Positions 16,499 to 25,844 of a stretch of DNA of 64,000 bases are shown here, piece by piece. The stretch comes from Clostridia bacterium (GTDB lineage: Bacteria; Bacillota; Clostridia; Oscillospirales; CAG-272), in assembly GCA_017503325.1 (NCBI GenBank), contig JAFVTI010000029.1:1-64000 (forward strand). Direction: 5' to 3'. A program made the position numbers and the translations under genes. Under the pieces are notes generated by a model. That model saw nothing but the letters and a program-made list of their open reading frames with translations, made no database searches and had not been told where the DNA came from. Within the stretch, counting starts at the first letter, position 1, and the number at the start of each line of letters is the position of its first letter.

Positions 16499-17323
16499 AT
16501 GAAAAATATCGCACTTGGGCAATACTATCCTGCCCGGTCGCCCTTGCACAGAATGGATCCGCGCATCAAGCTGATCATCGCGGTGCTGTATATCGTAGCT
16601 GCATTTTTGTGTAAGAATCTTCTTGGCTTTGCCTTGCTTGCCGCATCGGTCGTGCTGTTGGTCATTCTCAGCCGCGTGCCGCTGAAAACCGTGCTTGGCA
16701 GCTTGAAGATGGTTGTGTTCATACTTGTTCTGACCGTGGCGATCAATATATTTCTGACAAAAGAAGAAGGTGCTGAACCGCTTTGGTCGTTCTGGATCTT
16801 TGAGGTTTATACCAAAGGCCTTTACAGCGCGTTGTTCATCGCTCTGCGTATTCTTTCCATGATCATCGGCACGTGCATGCTGTTGACCTACACCACTACA
16901 CCCATCGCACTGACAGATGCGCTTGAGAGATTGCTCTCGCCTTTGCGCCATCTCAAGCTGCCGGTGCATGAATTCTCCATGATGATGTCGATCGCTCTGC
17001 GATTCATTCCCACCATTATGGAAGAGGCCGAAAAGATCATGGCAGCGCAAAAGGCAAGAGGCGCGGGCTTTACCGAGGGAAATCTGATCAAGCGAATCAA
17101 ATCTCTGATCCCGATTCTGATCCCGCTGTTTGCATCCGTGTTCAGACGCGCCTTTGAGCTTGCAACCGCCATGACCTGCCGCTGCTACCGAGGCGGAGAC
17201 GGCAGAACCCGCATGACAACCATGCGCATGCACGCAATGGATATCATCGTACTGATCGTATCCGTGGCGGCACTTGCGGGAATCGTGTCCTGCAATTATT
17301 GGAATATCGGATATACACTTTAA
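16499..17323 (+). CDS. ecfT: Energy-coupling factor transporter transmembrane protein EcfT
   Basis: This is the membrane scaffold of the ECF transporter, 274 residues with about five or six transmembrane segments. The two cytoplasmic coupling-helix motifs with the Ala-Arg-Gly signature are visible: AQKARGAGF near residue 182 and TCRCYRGGDGRTR near 225. It lies 23 bp after ecfA2 and 19 bp before truA, an arrangement common in Firmicutes, where the module usually sits near ribosomal-protein genes. Confidence 0.94.
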   Translation: MKNIALGQYYPARSPLHRMDPRIKLIIAVLYIVAAFLCKNLLGFALLAASVVLLVILSRVPLKTVLGSLKMVVFILVLTVAINIFLTKEEGAEPLWSFWIFEVYTKGLYSALFIALRILSMIIGTCMLLTYTTTPIALTDALERLLSPLRHLKLPVHEFSMMMSIALRFIPTIMEEAEKIMAAQKARGAGFTEGNLIKRIKSLIPILIPLFASVFRRAFELATAMTCRCYRGGDGRTRMTTMRMHAMDIIVLIVSVAALAGIVSCNYWNIGYTL

Positions 17324-17342
17324 TTTTTGAGGAGGGGAGACC

Positions 17343-18125
17343 ATGAAGCTATTTTTGCGTTTGTCCTTTTTGGGAACTGCATACAACGGATATCAGGTGC
17401 AGGGCGAGCAGCCGACCGTGCAGCGTGAGCTGACGCGTGCTTGTGCTGAGCTGTTTGGCGTGCGCTGCGATATCGTAGGCTGCAGCAGAACGGACAGCGG
17501 TGTGCATGCAAACATGTTTTGCGTGACCGTTGCGCAGCGCGGAACAGATGAACTGGCCACCTCCATCCCCGAATCGCGTATTGCAGTTGCACTCAATGCG
17601 CATCTGCCCGAGGATATCGCCGTGTATGACGCAATGTTTGTAAGCAGTGATTTTCACCCGAGATACGACGTACAGTACAAGGAGTACGTCTATCGCATCC
17701 ACAACTCCCCCTGCCGTAGCCCGTTTGAGCAAAACCGTGCCTGGTTTTATCCCAAGCGCATCGACGATCAAGCCTTTGCAAATATGCAAAAGGCAGCCGA
17801 GCACTTTTGCGGCACGCATGATTTTTCCTCTTTCATGGCACAGGGCGCAACGGTTGCGCATGCCGTACGCACAGTCACGCATGCAAGAGTGGAGCGCAAG
17901 GGGGATATCATAGAGTTTTACGTGGCGGCGGACGGCTTTCTTTACAATATGGTACGCATTATGACCGGCACGCTGGTCGCTGTTGCCGAGGGAAAGCTGA
18001 GTCCCGAGGATATTCCAGATGTGATTGATGCCAAGGACCGCGCAGCTGCGGGCATGACCGCGCCTGCCATGGGACTTTATCTCAACCGCGTGGTCTATGA
18101 ACACATTCCAAAGGAGACACCATGA
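17343..18125 (+). CDS. truA: tRNA pseudouridine synthase A (TruA)
   Basis: TruA converts U38-U40 of many tRNA anticodon arms to pseudouridine. The 260-residue protein has the N-terminal FLGTAYNGYQVQ and the catalytic Asp in GCSRTDSGVHA, and ends with the conserved FLYNMVRIMTGTLV. A GGAGGGGAG ribosome site precedes the ATG. The stop overlaps the next start by 4 bp (ATGA), coupling it to the DUF5711 gene. Confidence 0.96.
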   Translation: MKLFLRLSFLGTAYNGYQVQGEQPTVQRELTRACAELFGVRCDIVGCSRTDSGVHANMFCVTVAQRGTDELATSIPESRIAVALNAHLPEDIAVYDAMFVSSDFHPRYDVQYKEYVYRIHNSPCRSPFEQNRAWFYPKRIDDQAFANMQKAAEHFCGTHDFSSFMAQGATVAHAVRTVTHARVERKGDIIEFYVAADGFLYNMVRIMTGTLVAVAEGKLSPEDIPDVIDAKDRAAAGMTAPAMGLYLNRVVYEHIPKETP

Positions 18126-19360
18126 AAAAATGGAATTTTGGTAAAAAAGCAGCGGATACATCTGCCATGGCAGAGCCCATCAGCATGCAAACGCCCCGTA
18201 ACGCGTATTACGACGGCATTTCCAATATTTACCATTCGCTGTTTTTGATTTTACTGGCAGCGCTTTTGGTGTTTGTCTGTGTTGCCATGCTGTGCAATAT
18301 CGAGCTGTTTACCTATGAGAATTTCTATTATCTTGCAAAGGATATCAGCGCCGCATCCGATCTGCTCGCAGGCTCGGGAAACGTGATCAACTACGAGACC
18401 TCAGCACGCAATCAGACCTTTGCACTCTACCGCGGCGGACTTGCCGTAGGCGGAGATTCGGGCTTACAGCTGTTCACGGCCACGGGCAGAGAAACGCTCA
18501 ATTCCTCGCCCGACTATATAGCCCCCGTGCTGCATGGCTCGGAGAAGTACCTTTTGATGTACGACATCGGAGAGAGGCGATATTCCGTTTATAATTCCTT
18601 TGTCTGCGTGCATCATGAAGAGTGTGGTTATCCCGTATTTACGGGAGCTATGTCGGATTCCGGTTACTATGCCGTTGTCACGGAATCCTATTCACATGCA
18701 GGTGTTGTAAACCTGTATAATGATCACTTTGAGCTTGTCAACCGCTACAACCGTACGGATATGGTGGTCAATACCGCCATCAATGATGCAGGCGACAGAT
18801 TGGCGTTCACAACTGCGGGGATGAAGAACGGTGCTTACTATACAACGCTTGTTATTGCCATTCCCGGTGAAGCGGAGGTTTCCTCCGAGCTTGTGTTTGA
18901 CGGACTGTTTCCTTACAGCATTGAATTTATTGACCGTCACAGACTGCTTTTGGTAGGCGATACCGCCTGCTATGTGATATCGGTTCACGACGGTGCCCAG
19001 ATCTCGGGTATCCGGTATTCTGCTGAACAGCAGCTGGCTTATGCCGACGCAAGCTCTTCATACGTGGCACTTGCGTTTTCGGTCAACGCGGTGACAGATA
19101 CCTATCGTCTGATCGTGACCGACAATAACGGTGGTATGGCCATGGATCAAACCTTTGATGCAGGGCTTTTGTCCATGACAGCATACGCACAGTCACTGTT
19201 CTTGCTGACCGATACGGGAATTGCCCGCATCAGCGTCAAGGACGCAACCTACGATTTTATTGCATGCCAGACCGATGGTAAGTCCTTGCTGATCTGCAGC
19301 ACGGACGAAGTGCTGCTTTGCGGCGGTCAAAGTGCAGTTTATTATGAATTTGAAGATTGA
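18122..19360 (+). CDS. DUF5711-type membrane-anchored protein, function unknown
   Basis: The 412-residue protein has a short basic cytoplasmic N-terminus, one transmembrane segment at about 38-62 (SLFLILLAALLVFVCVAMLC) and a large extracytoplasmic domain of repeated beta-strand units, such as GLAVGGDSGLQLF, EKYLLMYDIGERRYSVY and YYAVVTES. The pattern resembles a beta-propeller and fits the DUF5711 family of Clostridia. No enzyme motif is visible. It overlaps truA by 4 bp and is followed 24 bp later by the Clp ATPase, so it may belong to the same transcript. Confidence 0.72.
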   Translation: MKKWNFGKKAADTSAMAEPISMQTPRNAYYDGISNIYHSLFLILLAALLVFVCVAMLCNIELFTYENFYYLAKDISAASDLLAGSGNVINYETSARNQTFALYRGGLAVGGDSGLQLFTATGRETLNSSPDYIAPVLHGSEKYLLMYDIGERRYSVYNSFVCVHHEECGYPVFTGAMSDSGYYAVVTESYSHAGVVNLYNDHFELVNRYNRTDMVVNTAINDAGDRLAFTTAGMKNGAYYTTLVIAIPGEAEVSSELVFDGLFPYSIEFIDRHRLLLVGDTACYVISVHDGAQISGIRYSAEQQLAYADASSSYVALAFSVNAVTDTYRLIVTDNNGGMAMDQTFDAGLLSMTAYAQSLFLLTDTGIARISVKDATYDFIACQTDGKSLLICSTDEVLLCGGQSAVYYEFED

Positions 19361-19383
19361 TACCAAGGGAGGTTTTACGATAA

Positions 19384-21711
19384 ATGGTCATGTGCTCCAA
19401 TTGCCACAAGCGTGTGGCGGTGATCTTTGTCACCAAATATGAGAACGAAAAAAAGGTCAGCAAGGGCCTTTGTATCAAATGCGCCAAGGAGATGGGTATC
19501 CCCATGGAGAATATGCTGGGGGACCTGTCCGGTCAGCTGGGACTTTCGCCCGATCAGCTGGAGAATATGGAGGACGAGCTCAATAATATGTTCCAGAACA
19601 GCCAGCTGCCCTCTGAGATGGATGATAACGAAGACGGCGGTGCCCCCGCGATCGACCTGCCCAAGCTGTTCGGCGAGGGAGAGGAGAATGCGGATAACGC
19701 AGAAAATCTGCCCGTAGAGCAGCCTCAGAAAAAGGAAAAGAAGGGCGGCAAAAAGGAAGGCAAGAAGGAAGCAGGCTCCAACTATAAGTTTTTGAATACC
19801 TATTGCCGACATCTGACGGGGCATGCGCGCCAGGGAAGACTTGACAGGATCGTAGGCAGACAAAACGAGCTTGCTCGCGTGATTCAGATCCTTTGCCGCA
19901 GACAAAAGAATAATCCCTGTCTGATCGGTGAGCCGGGTGTTGGTAAGACTGCTATCGCAGAAGCACTTGCTCTGCGTATTGCAAACGGCGACGTGCCTTA
20001 TAAGCTCAAGAATAAGGAGCTCTACCAGGTCGACCTGACCGCGCTTGTTGCAGGCACGCAGTTCCGCGGACAGTTTGAGCAAAGAATTCTCGGCCTTTTG
20101 ACAGAGGTCAAGCAGGCGGGTAACGTCATTCTGGTCATCGATGAGGTGCACAACATTGTTGGTGCAGGCGGCGGTGAGGGCAGCATCAATGCAGCCAATA
20201 TTCTCAAGCCCGCTCTCTCTCGCGGTGAGGTGCAGGTCATTGGTGCCACCACGCTGACCGAATACCGCAAGCATATTGAAAAGGATACTGCGCTGGAGCG
20301 CAGATTCCAACCCGTGACCGTCAACGAGCCCTCTGTAGAGGAATCCGTTGAAATGCTGCGCGGAATCAAGCATTACTATGAGGAATTCCACAATATCACC
20401 ATCCCCGAGGACGTGCTCAGAAGAGCAGTTGTATTCTCGGAGAGATATATCACGGACCGCTATCTGCCCGATAAGGCCATTGACCTGCTTGACGAGGCAG
20501 CCAGCGCACTTTCGCTTTCCAGCGCACCGCTCAATGAATCCCATGAGATCCGCGACCGATTGCTCACTCTCAAGCAGGAGCGTGAAGAGCTGGAGGGTGC
20601 ACCTGCTGACCAGGAGAAAAACGAGCAGCTCAGATATGAAAAGATCGCCAAGATCAAGGCAACCGAAATGCAGCTTGCCGAAAAGCTTGCAACGCTTGAG
20701 GAGGACTGTAAGAAGGTGGTATTGACACCCGATCAGCTTGCCGAGGTCATCGAGGTTTGGACGGGTATTCCCGCAACCACCATCAAGAGAAACGAATATG
20801 AGAGAATCGACAGCCTCAAGGCAAGGCTTTTAGAGAAGATCATTGGTCAGGATCACGCTGTCGAAGCCGTGGCGCGCGCTATCAAGCGTAACCGCGCGGG
20901 CATTTCCTATAAGCGCAAGCCCGTATCCTTTATTTTCGCAGGCCCTACCGGCGTGGGTAAGACCGAGCTTGTCAAAACGCTGGCAGAGGATCTGTTCCAG
21001 TCCCCCGAGACGCTGATCCGCTTGGATATGTCCGAGTTTATGGAAAAGCACTCTGTCTCCCGTATCATCGGATCGCCTCCCGGCTACGTTGGCTATGACG
21101 ATGCCGGTCAGCTGACCGAAAAGATCCGCCGCAGACCTTATTCCGTGGTGCTGTTCGACGAGATCGAAAAGGCACATCCAGACGTGCTGAATATTCTGCT
21201 GCAGATCCTTGACGACGGCAGAATTACCGACGCGCAGGGCAAGACCGTCAACTTTGAAAATACCGTCATCATTATGACCACCAACGCCGGCTCCAACCGC
21301 TCGTCCTCAATCATGGGCTTTTCCGCGGATGCACAAAGCGGCGCACAGAACAACACAGAAAAGGCTTTGGCAGAATTTTTGCGTCCCGAGTTTATCAACC
21401 GCGTTGACGAGGTCATCACGTTCCGTCACCTGGATCAGAACGACTTTGTCAGAATTGCAAATATTATGCTGGGTCAGCTGGCAGGCGTGCTTTCCGAGCG
21501 CGGATTTACCTTGGAATGGACCCAGCCCGCAGCCGCATTGATCGCAAGCGAATCCTATTCACAGAAATACGGCGCAAGAAATATGCGACGCTATATCCAG
21601 AAGCACGTGGAGGACGCACTTGCGGAGGTGATCGTGTCCGATTACCAAAGCCAATATACTCGCGCGACTATCTCTGTCCAGGAAGGCAAGATCAAGGTCA
21701 GCTGCAGCTGA
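19384..21711 (+). CDS. ClpE/ClpC-type AAA+ unfoldase with N-terminal zinc finger
   Basis: This HSP100 ATPase would unfold proteins for ClpP. Over 775 residues: an N-terminal four-Cys zinc finger (CSNC near residue 4, CIKC near 28) like that of ClpE and McsA; an acidic then Lys-rich linker (about 70-135); AAA1 with Walker A GEPGVGKT (182-189); a short coiled-coil M-domain (about 395-445); and AAA2 with Walker A GPTGVGKT (520-527). An IMGF stretch after sensor 1 of AAA2 sits where the ClpP-docking loop is expected. The paired Clp_N repeats of ClpC are absent. No ctsR, mcsA or mcsB is adjacent. ATG 19384 follows AAGGGAGG at 11 nt; an ATG at 19390 is possible. Confidence 0.9.
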   Translation: MVMCSNCHKRVAVIFVTKYENEKKVSKGLCIKCAKEMGIPMENMLGDLSGQLGLSPDQLENMEDELNNMFQNSQLPSEMDDNEDGGAPAIDLPKLFGEGEENADNAENLPVEQPQKKEKKGGKKEGKKEAGSNYKFLNTYCRHLTGHARQGRLDRIVGRQNELARVIQILCRRQKNNPCLIGEPGVGKTAIAEALALRIANGDVPYKLKNKELYQVDLTALVAGTQFRGQFEQRILGLLTEVKQAGNVILVIDEVHNIVGAGGGEGSINAANILKPALSRGEVQVIGATTLTEYRKHIEKDTALERRFQPVTVNEPSVEESVEMLRGIKHYYEEFHNITIPEDVLRRAVVFSERYITDRYLPDKAIDLLDEAASALSLSSAPLNESHEIRDRLLTLKQEREELEGAPADQEKNEQLRYEKIAKIKATEMQLAEKLATLEEDCKKVVLTPDQLAEVIEVWTGIPATTIKRNEYERIDSLKARLLEKIIGQDHAVEAVARAIKRNRAGISYKRKPVSFIFAGPTGVGKTELVKTLAEDLFQSPETLIRLDMSEFMEKHSVSRIIGSPPGYVGYDDAGQLTEKIRRRPYSVVLFDEIEKAHPDVLNILLQILDDGRITDAQGKTVNFENTVIIMTTNAGSNRSSSIMGFSADAQSGAQNNTEKALAEFLRPEFINRVDEVITFRHLDQNDFVRIANIMLGQLAGVLSERGFTLEWTQPAAALIASESYSQKYGARNMRRYIQKHVEDALAEVIVSDYQSQYTRATISVQEGKIKVSCS

Positions 21712-21747
21712 TTTTCACAAGAATCATCAGAAAAGGAGGAAACACGT

Positions 21748-24492
21748 ATGGCCTTGAAGAATGCCTGGCATACCATGGAAACCGAGCAAATCGTCGAAAG
21801 ACTTGAATCAGACGCTGCTGCCGGTTTGACGCGTAAGCAAGCGCGCAGCCGTGCTGCCAAGCTCAATATACGCCAGCCCGAAGCAAGACAACCGCTGTTT
21901 CTTCCTGCCAAAAAGCCGCTTTATCGCTATCTTTCAAAAATGCTGCTGGATCCCATCATGATCCTGACGCTGCTTGTCGCAGCAATCGTGTTCTTCTTTG
22001 AGCAGTATGCGCTTGGCGGGTCCATCATCTTTATTATGCTTTGCAATGCCGTTTTTTGCGCATTCGCATACGCAAAAGCAAATGACGTGCGCAATACGAT
22101 GCAGCTGTATTCCAATCCTATGGTCAAAGTGATCCGAGGCGGAAAGCTATATACCACCGACGCAAGAAACGTCGTCCCCGGAGATTTGGTCGTATTGACT
22201 TGCGGCGACGTATGCCCCGCAGATATCAGACTGGAAAAGGGAAGCTCCCTGCGCGTGACACAATTTGTGCTGGGTGTGGTCAACCACAAGCGTCAGATGC
22301 TGCGCACGACTGTAAATAAAAGCGGTGATCGTATCTATTTGCCCGGTGAGACCGTCATGCCGCAGGATTGCGAGAATATCGTTTACGCAGGCTCTGTGAT
22401 CGAGCAGGGCTTTGCAAAGGGAATCGCTGTGGAAACCGGTAAATATACCTATATCGGGGCAGTGCGCGGTACCGTGCCGGGCACGGAACGCGAAAAGGAA
22501 CCTGAAAGTATTGCGTTCATCCGTCGCTATTTCCTGCGATTTTCCATGATCCAGGCGATTTTGTTGATCCCGCTGACCGTTGTCATGACCGTCACGCTGC
22601 GCGAGACGCTCAGCTTTGAAGCTTGCTTCCTGACCGCGCTTGCTCTTTGCTGTACCGCAATTGCAGAGCATATCGTCGCGCTTGCAGAGATCGTACGTGC
22701 AACTGGGATCGACTCTGCGGCTTCACAAAAGGAAAATGCATCTCTTGCGATTGTGAAAAACAGTCTCGCAGCCGATCGACTTTGCGAGATGACCGATCTT
22801 TTGCTGTTTGATTCCTCTGCCATCAGCGACGGAAAATATCATCTGGAATCCGTGTATGCGGGTGGAAGTATTTATAATCAAACCGAATTGATCAATCCCG
22901 ATGTTTACAGGCTTGCATCCGACCTATACCTTTATCGATCTGCGGCAAGACCGCCTGAATTTTCCGAGGGGCATACCTTTGATGCGGGCCTTGGGGGACC
23001 TATCGATGCGCTGATCAATCACGTCAAGGTGGATAAGGATGCCCTTGAGTTGACAAGAAGCGCATCGTATCTGACTTTTGAAAAGGATGCATGCATCTCG
23101 CATAATCAGACAAAGCAAGGCGAGTATGACGTTATCATCACCCAAAACGAGCAAATGCTGCAGAGCTGTACACTAGTGCTGGCCGGCAATGACACAAAGC
23201 CGTTTGACGACAGCGAGCATATTGCGCTGCGCACGCTGTGTCGCATTTATCGCGAATCGGGATACCGTATTTTGCTTGTCATGAGCAGAAGTGAGCAGAG
23301 CATCACGCTTGTGGGCGTGCTGGCCTTTGCACATCAGATCGGATATGGATTCTTGCAATGCAGCGAAGAATTACTTGCGTCCGGAGTCAGAGTTTCGGCA
23401 TTTTTACCCGATACTCCCGAAAACATGAAAATTCTTAACGACAGCGGACTTGTGCGTGACGAGCTGACTGACGTTTTGCGCGCTATGCGAGCCGAGGATG
23501 AGGGGCTTGATCTTCATGTCGCATACGGCAGCTATCGCGCTTATCTTGGATTTAGTAAAACGCAGATCGCCGACCTGATCGAAAAGCTCCGCGAAAGAGG
23601 CAATTGCACGGCGTCCTATTGTGTAGATAACGCAATGCAAAAGCTGCATGAAATGACCGATCTGCGCATCTCCTGCGATTCCATGGAGTACAGATCAGAC
23701 AAGGTTGCGGAATCCCTGTATGAAAAAATGCCGCTGGACGGCAAGCCCTTCAGTGAACGAGCATCACAGAATACCAGACGCACCTCGGACATCATTCTTC
23801 GTCGCGCAGGTAAGCGTGGCGGTGGCTTGCACGGCGTGCTGACGGGCAGAAAATATGCATTTGCGATCAATCACAATCTGGCAAACATGATGACCTACCT
23901 GATCACGGTGCAGATTTTCAGAATTCTGCTTGTCACTTTGCCCGCTTTGTTTGGCACGCTGACGCTGTCTGCCGTATCGCTGATGATCAGCGGACTGATC
24001 TTTGACGTCGCAGCAGTCATTTTGTTTTCATTTGCGTCTCCCAATCAATCAGCGCTCTGTGCATCGTATCCAATCATGAGAAGATTGGAAAAACCGATTG
24101 CTTATAATGCCGCAAACGTGATCAGCGCATGCGTCAGCGCACTGTTTTTATGGATGATCTTGGTAATTTTGCAGATCTTTGACGTACTGAACCCAAGTGC
24201 TTGTGCAGGACTTTGCTTTGTTTCCACGGCTTTGCTGCAAGGCACGGTCTTTGCCGTTACCTTATATGAATACAGCACAAAAAAGAAGGGAAGAATTGCG
24301 CCCCTACATTTGGTGATGCTTGGCGGATATTTGATTGTACTGGCGATATGTACCTTTGCTCCGGGCCTGAATACGCTGACCGGAACTGCCAATATCCCCG
24401 CACTCTCACTTTTGCTGACGCCCATTGCCGCTTTTGTTTACTACGTCATGTATCGCATTCTGAGCGCAAAAGGACTCAACCTGCATAAATGA
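21748..24492 (+). CDS. Degenerate P-type (P2-like) ATPase homologue lacking catalytic motifs
   Basis: The 914-residue protein has the full layout of a cation P-type ATPase: N-terminal cytoplasmic helix region, M1-M2, A-domain with a conserved GDLVVLTCGDVCPADIRL stretch, M3-M4, P/N domains and a C-terminal six-helix membrane block. The active-site motifs are all changed. The TGES position reads GVVN (176-179). The M4 PEGL position reads AEHI (306-309). DKTGT reads DSSAI with Asp355 kept. The KGAPE, TGD and GDGxND positions read TQNEQ, LPD and CVDNA. The frame is intact from a good AAAGGAGG ribosome site to the stop, with no frameshift, so this looks like a maintained pseudo-pump rather than a decaying gene. 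ATP-driven transport is unlikely; a scaffold, sensor or channel role is speculation. Confidence 0.85.
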   Translation: MALKNAWHTMETEQIVERLESDAAAGLTRKQARSRAAKLNIRQPEARQPLFLPAKKPLYRYLSKMLLDPIMILTLLVAAIVFFFEQYALGGSIIFIMLCNAVFCAFAYAKANDVRNTMQLYSNPMVKVIRGGKLYTTDARNVVPGDLVVLTCGDVCPADIRLEKGSSLRVTQFVLGVVNHKRQMLRTTVNKSGDRIYLPGETVMPQDCENIVYAGSVIEQGFAKGIAVETGKYTYIGAVRGTVPGTEREKEPESIAFIRRYFLRFSMIQAILLIPLTVVMTVTLRETLSFEACFLTALALCCTAIAEHIVALAEIVRATGIDSAASQKENASLAIVKNSLAADRLCEMTDLLLFDSSAISDGKYHLESVYAGGSIYNQTELINPDVYRLASDLYLYRSAARPPEFSEGHTFDAGLGGPIDALINHVKVDKDALELTRSASYLTFEKDACISHNQTKQGEYDVIITQNEQMLQSCTLVLAGNDTKPFDDSEHIALRTLCRIYRESGYRILLVMSRSEQSITLVGVLAFAHQIGYGFLQCSEELLASGVRVSAFLPDTPENMKILNDSGLVRDELTDVLRAMRAEDEGLDLHVAYGSYRAYLGFSKTQIADLIEKLRERGNCTASYCVDNAMQKLHEMTDLRISCDSMEYRSDKVAESLYEKMPLDGKPFSERASQNTRRTSDIILRRAGKRGGGLHGVLTGRKYAFAINHNLANMMTYLITVQIFRILLVTLPALFGTLTLSAVSLMISGLIFDVAAVILFSFASPNQSALCASYPIMRRLEKPIAYNAANVISACVSALFLWMILVILQIFDVLNPSACAGLCFVSTALLQGTVFAVTLYEYSTKKKGRIAPLHLVMLGGYLIVLAICTFAPGLNTLTGTANIPALSLLLTPIAAFVYYVMYRILSAKGLNLHK

Positions 24493-24496
24493 TTTT

Positions 24497-24525
24497 GATA
24501 TCTTTGCTCTTTTTCGGCATATAAT
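24497..24525 (+). promoter_or_regulatory. Possible sigma-E-like promoter of ylmC
   Basis: GATATCT (24497-24503), 14 bp, then CATATAAT (24518-24525), near the mother-cell sigma-E pattern of a GHATATT-like -35 and CATACAHT-like -10. TATAAT within it could also be a sigma-A -10, but GATATC is a poor sigma-A -35. Confidence 0.4.
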
Positions 24526-24551
24526 GAACCGGAAGGGAGGAGAGTATCATC

Positions 24552-24851
24552 ATGAAATTTTTCAGTTATTCGGAGCTTGCGGATAAGGACGTGATCAACG
24601 TGTGCACAGGAGAAAGATTGGGCAGGATCTGCGATATTGAGATCAATATCAAGGATTGTACCGTTGTATCGATCATTGTACCGGGTCAGGGCAGCTTGTG
24701 GGGATTCGGAAAGTCGACCGAGCTGATCATCCCATGGGCAAGGATTGAGTGTATCGGAGAGGATACGGTTCTTGTGCGTCTTAGCGCAGAGGAGCTGACT
24801 TCCTGCTGCGCACCCAAACGCAAGCCAAAGCATAGTGTATTTGGAAAATAG
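24552..24851 (+). CDS. ylmC: YlmC/YmxH-family sporulation protein (PRC-barrel)
   Basis: The 99-residue protein is a single PRC-barrel-like domain (residues 1-85: FSYSELADKDVINVCTGERLGRICDIEIN, then PWARIECIGEDTVLVRL). This matches the YlmC/YmxH family, found almost only in endospore formers; no mutant phenotype is established as far as I know. AAGGGAGGAG precedes ATG 24552. The upstream element resembles a sigma-E promoter. A short Lys-rich tail follows TSCCAPK. Confidence 0.88.
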   Translation: MKFFSYSELADKDVINVCTGERLGRICDIEINIKDCTVVSIIVPGQGSLWGFGKSTELIIPWARIECIGEDTVLVRLSAEELTSCCAPKRKPKHSVFGK

Positions 24852-24884
24852 TTGTAAACAATTTGTAAACATTGGTTTTGGCTA

Positions 24885-24913
24885 TTGCGATTGCAAATAA
24901 ACTATGTTATAAT
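24885..24913 (+). promoter_or_regulatory. Sigma-A promoter of rpsB-tsf
   Basis: TTGCGA (24885-24890), a 17-bp spacer and perfect TATAAT (24908-24913). The transcript would begin near 24920, leaving a leader of about 145 nt before rpsB. Confidence 0.8.
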
Positions 24914-24919
24914 ATTCGC

Positions 24920-25065
24920 CGTGTGTTGGAAATCCCAACATATAATACAAAAATACACACACAGGGAAGGCAGGGTACTACCGGTGTTTCCGGCGGCAAT
25001 AAAAGCCCCGGAGATTGATGCGTACCGAACGACTCTGTGGTGGAAAAACCGAAGGAGGACAAAAA
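24920..25065 (+). ncRNA. Structured 5' leader of rpsB, candidate autoregulatory RNA
   Basis: The roughly 145-nt leader can fold into two domains. Near its 5' end GTGTGT (about 24921) can pair with ACACAC (about 24955), enclosing a TGTTGG/CCAACA hairpin. Downstream GGTAC (24975-24979) can pair with GTACC (25021-25025), enclosing CCGG/CCGG and GGC/GCC hairpins. It lacks a T-tract, so control of translation rather than termination would be expected. Ribosomal protein leaders of this size often bind the encoded protein (S2 here); this is inference without a covariation test. Confidence 0.4.
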
Positions 25066-25809
25066 ATGTCTATCATCACAATTAAGCAGCTCTTGGAAGC
25101 AGGTGTACACTTTGGACACCACACCAGAAGATGGAACCCCAAAATGCAGGAATACATCTTCACCGAAAGAAACGGCATCTACATCATCGACCTGCAGAAG
25201 ACCGTTAAGAAGTTCGAGGAAGCTTACGACTTCATTCGCGAGCTCTCCGCAAACGGCGGCACTCTGCTGTTCGTTGGTACTAAGAAGCAGGCAGCTGAAG
25301 CTATCAAGGAAGAAGCTACCAGATGCGGCATGTACTATGTAAACGTCAGATGGCCCGGCGGTATGATGACCAACTTCAAGACCATCAAGAGCTCTATCAA
25401 CCGTCTGAACAGCCTGACCAAGATGCAGGAGGACGGTACCTTTGATATGCTTCCCAAGAAGGAAGTTGCTGCAAAGCAGAAGGAAATCTTCGACCTGGAG
25501 AAGTCCTACGGCGGTATCAAGACCATGGACAGACTGCCTGATGCAGTATTCATCGTTGACCCCCGCAAGGAAAGAAATGCAGTACTGGAAGCTAAGAAGC
25601 TGGGTATCCCGGTTATCGCTATCGTTGACACCAACTGCGATCCCGACGACGCTGACTACGTCATCCCCGGTAACGACGACGCTATCCGTGCTATCAAGCT
25701 GATCTCCTCCATCATCGCTGACGGTATCATCGAAGGCAGACAGGGCGAGCAGCTGACCGAGGCAGCAGAGGTTAAGGCTGAGGCCGAGACCGAAGAGGCT
25801 GCACAGTAA
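25066..25809 (+). CDS. rpsB: 30S ribosomal protein S2
   Basis: S2 binds late to the back of the small subunit and helps recruit S1. The 247-residue protein has the classic start [25 protein letters not shown], the FVGTKKQA and [14 protein letters not shown] motifs and [15 protein letters not shown]. An acidic Glu/Ala tail follows. ATG 25066 is chosen because AAGGAGG (25052-25058) precedes it; the longer frame starts inside the structured leader. It is cotranscribed with tsf (35-bp gap). Confidence 0.98.
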   Translation: MSIITIKQLLEAGVHFGHHTRRWNPKMQEYIFTERNGIYIIDLQKTVKKFEEAYDFIRELSANGGTLLFVGTKKQAAEAIKEEATRCGMYYVNVRWPGGMMTNFKTIKSSINRLNSLTKMQEDGTFDMLPKKEVAAKQKEIFDLEKSYGGIKTMDRLPDAVFIVDPRKERNAVLEAKKLGIPVIAIVDTNCDPDDADYVIPGNDDAIRAIKLISSIIADGIIEGRQGEQLTEAAEVKAEAETEEAAQ

Positions 25810-25844
25810 TCAAATCCCCGAAATAAAAATTAAGGAGAATAAAA

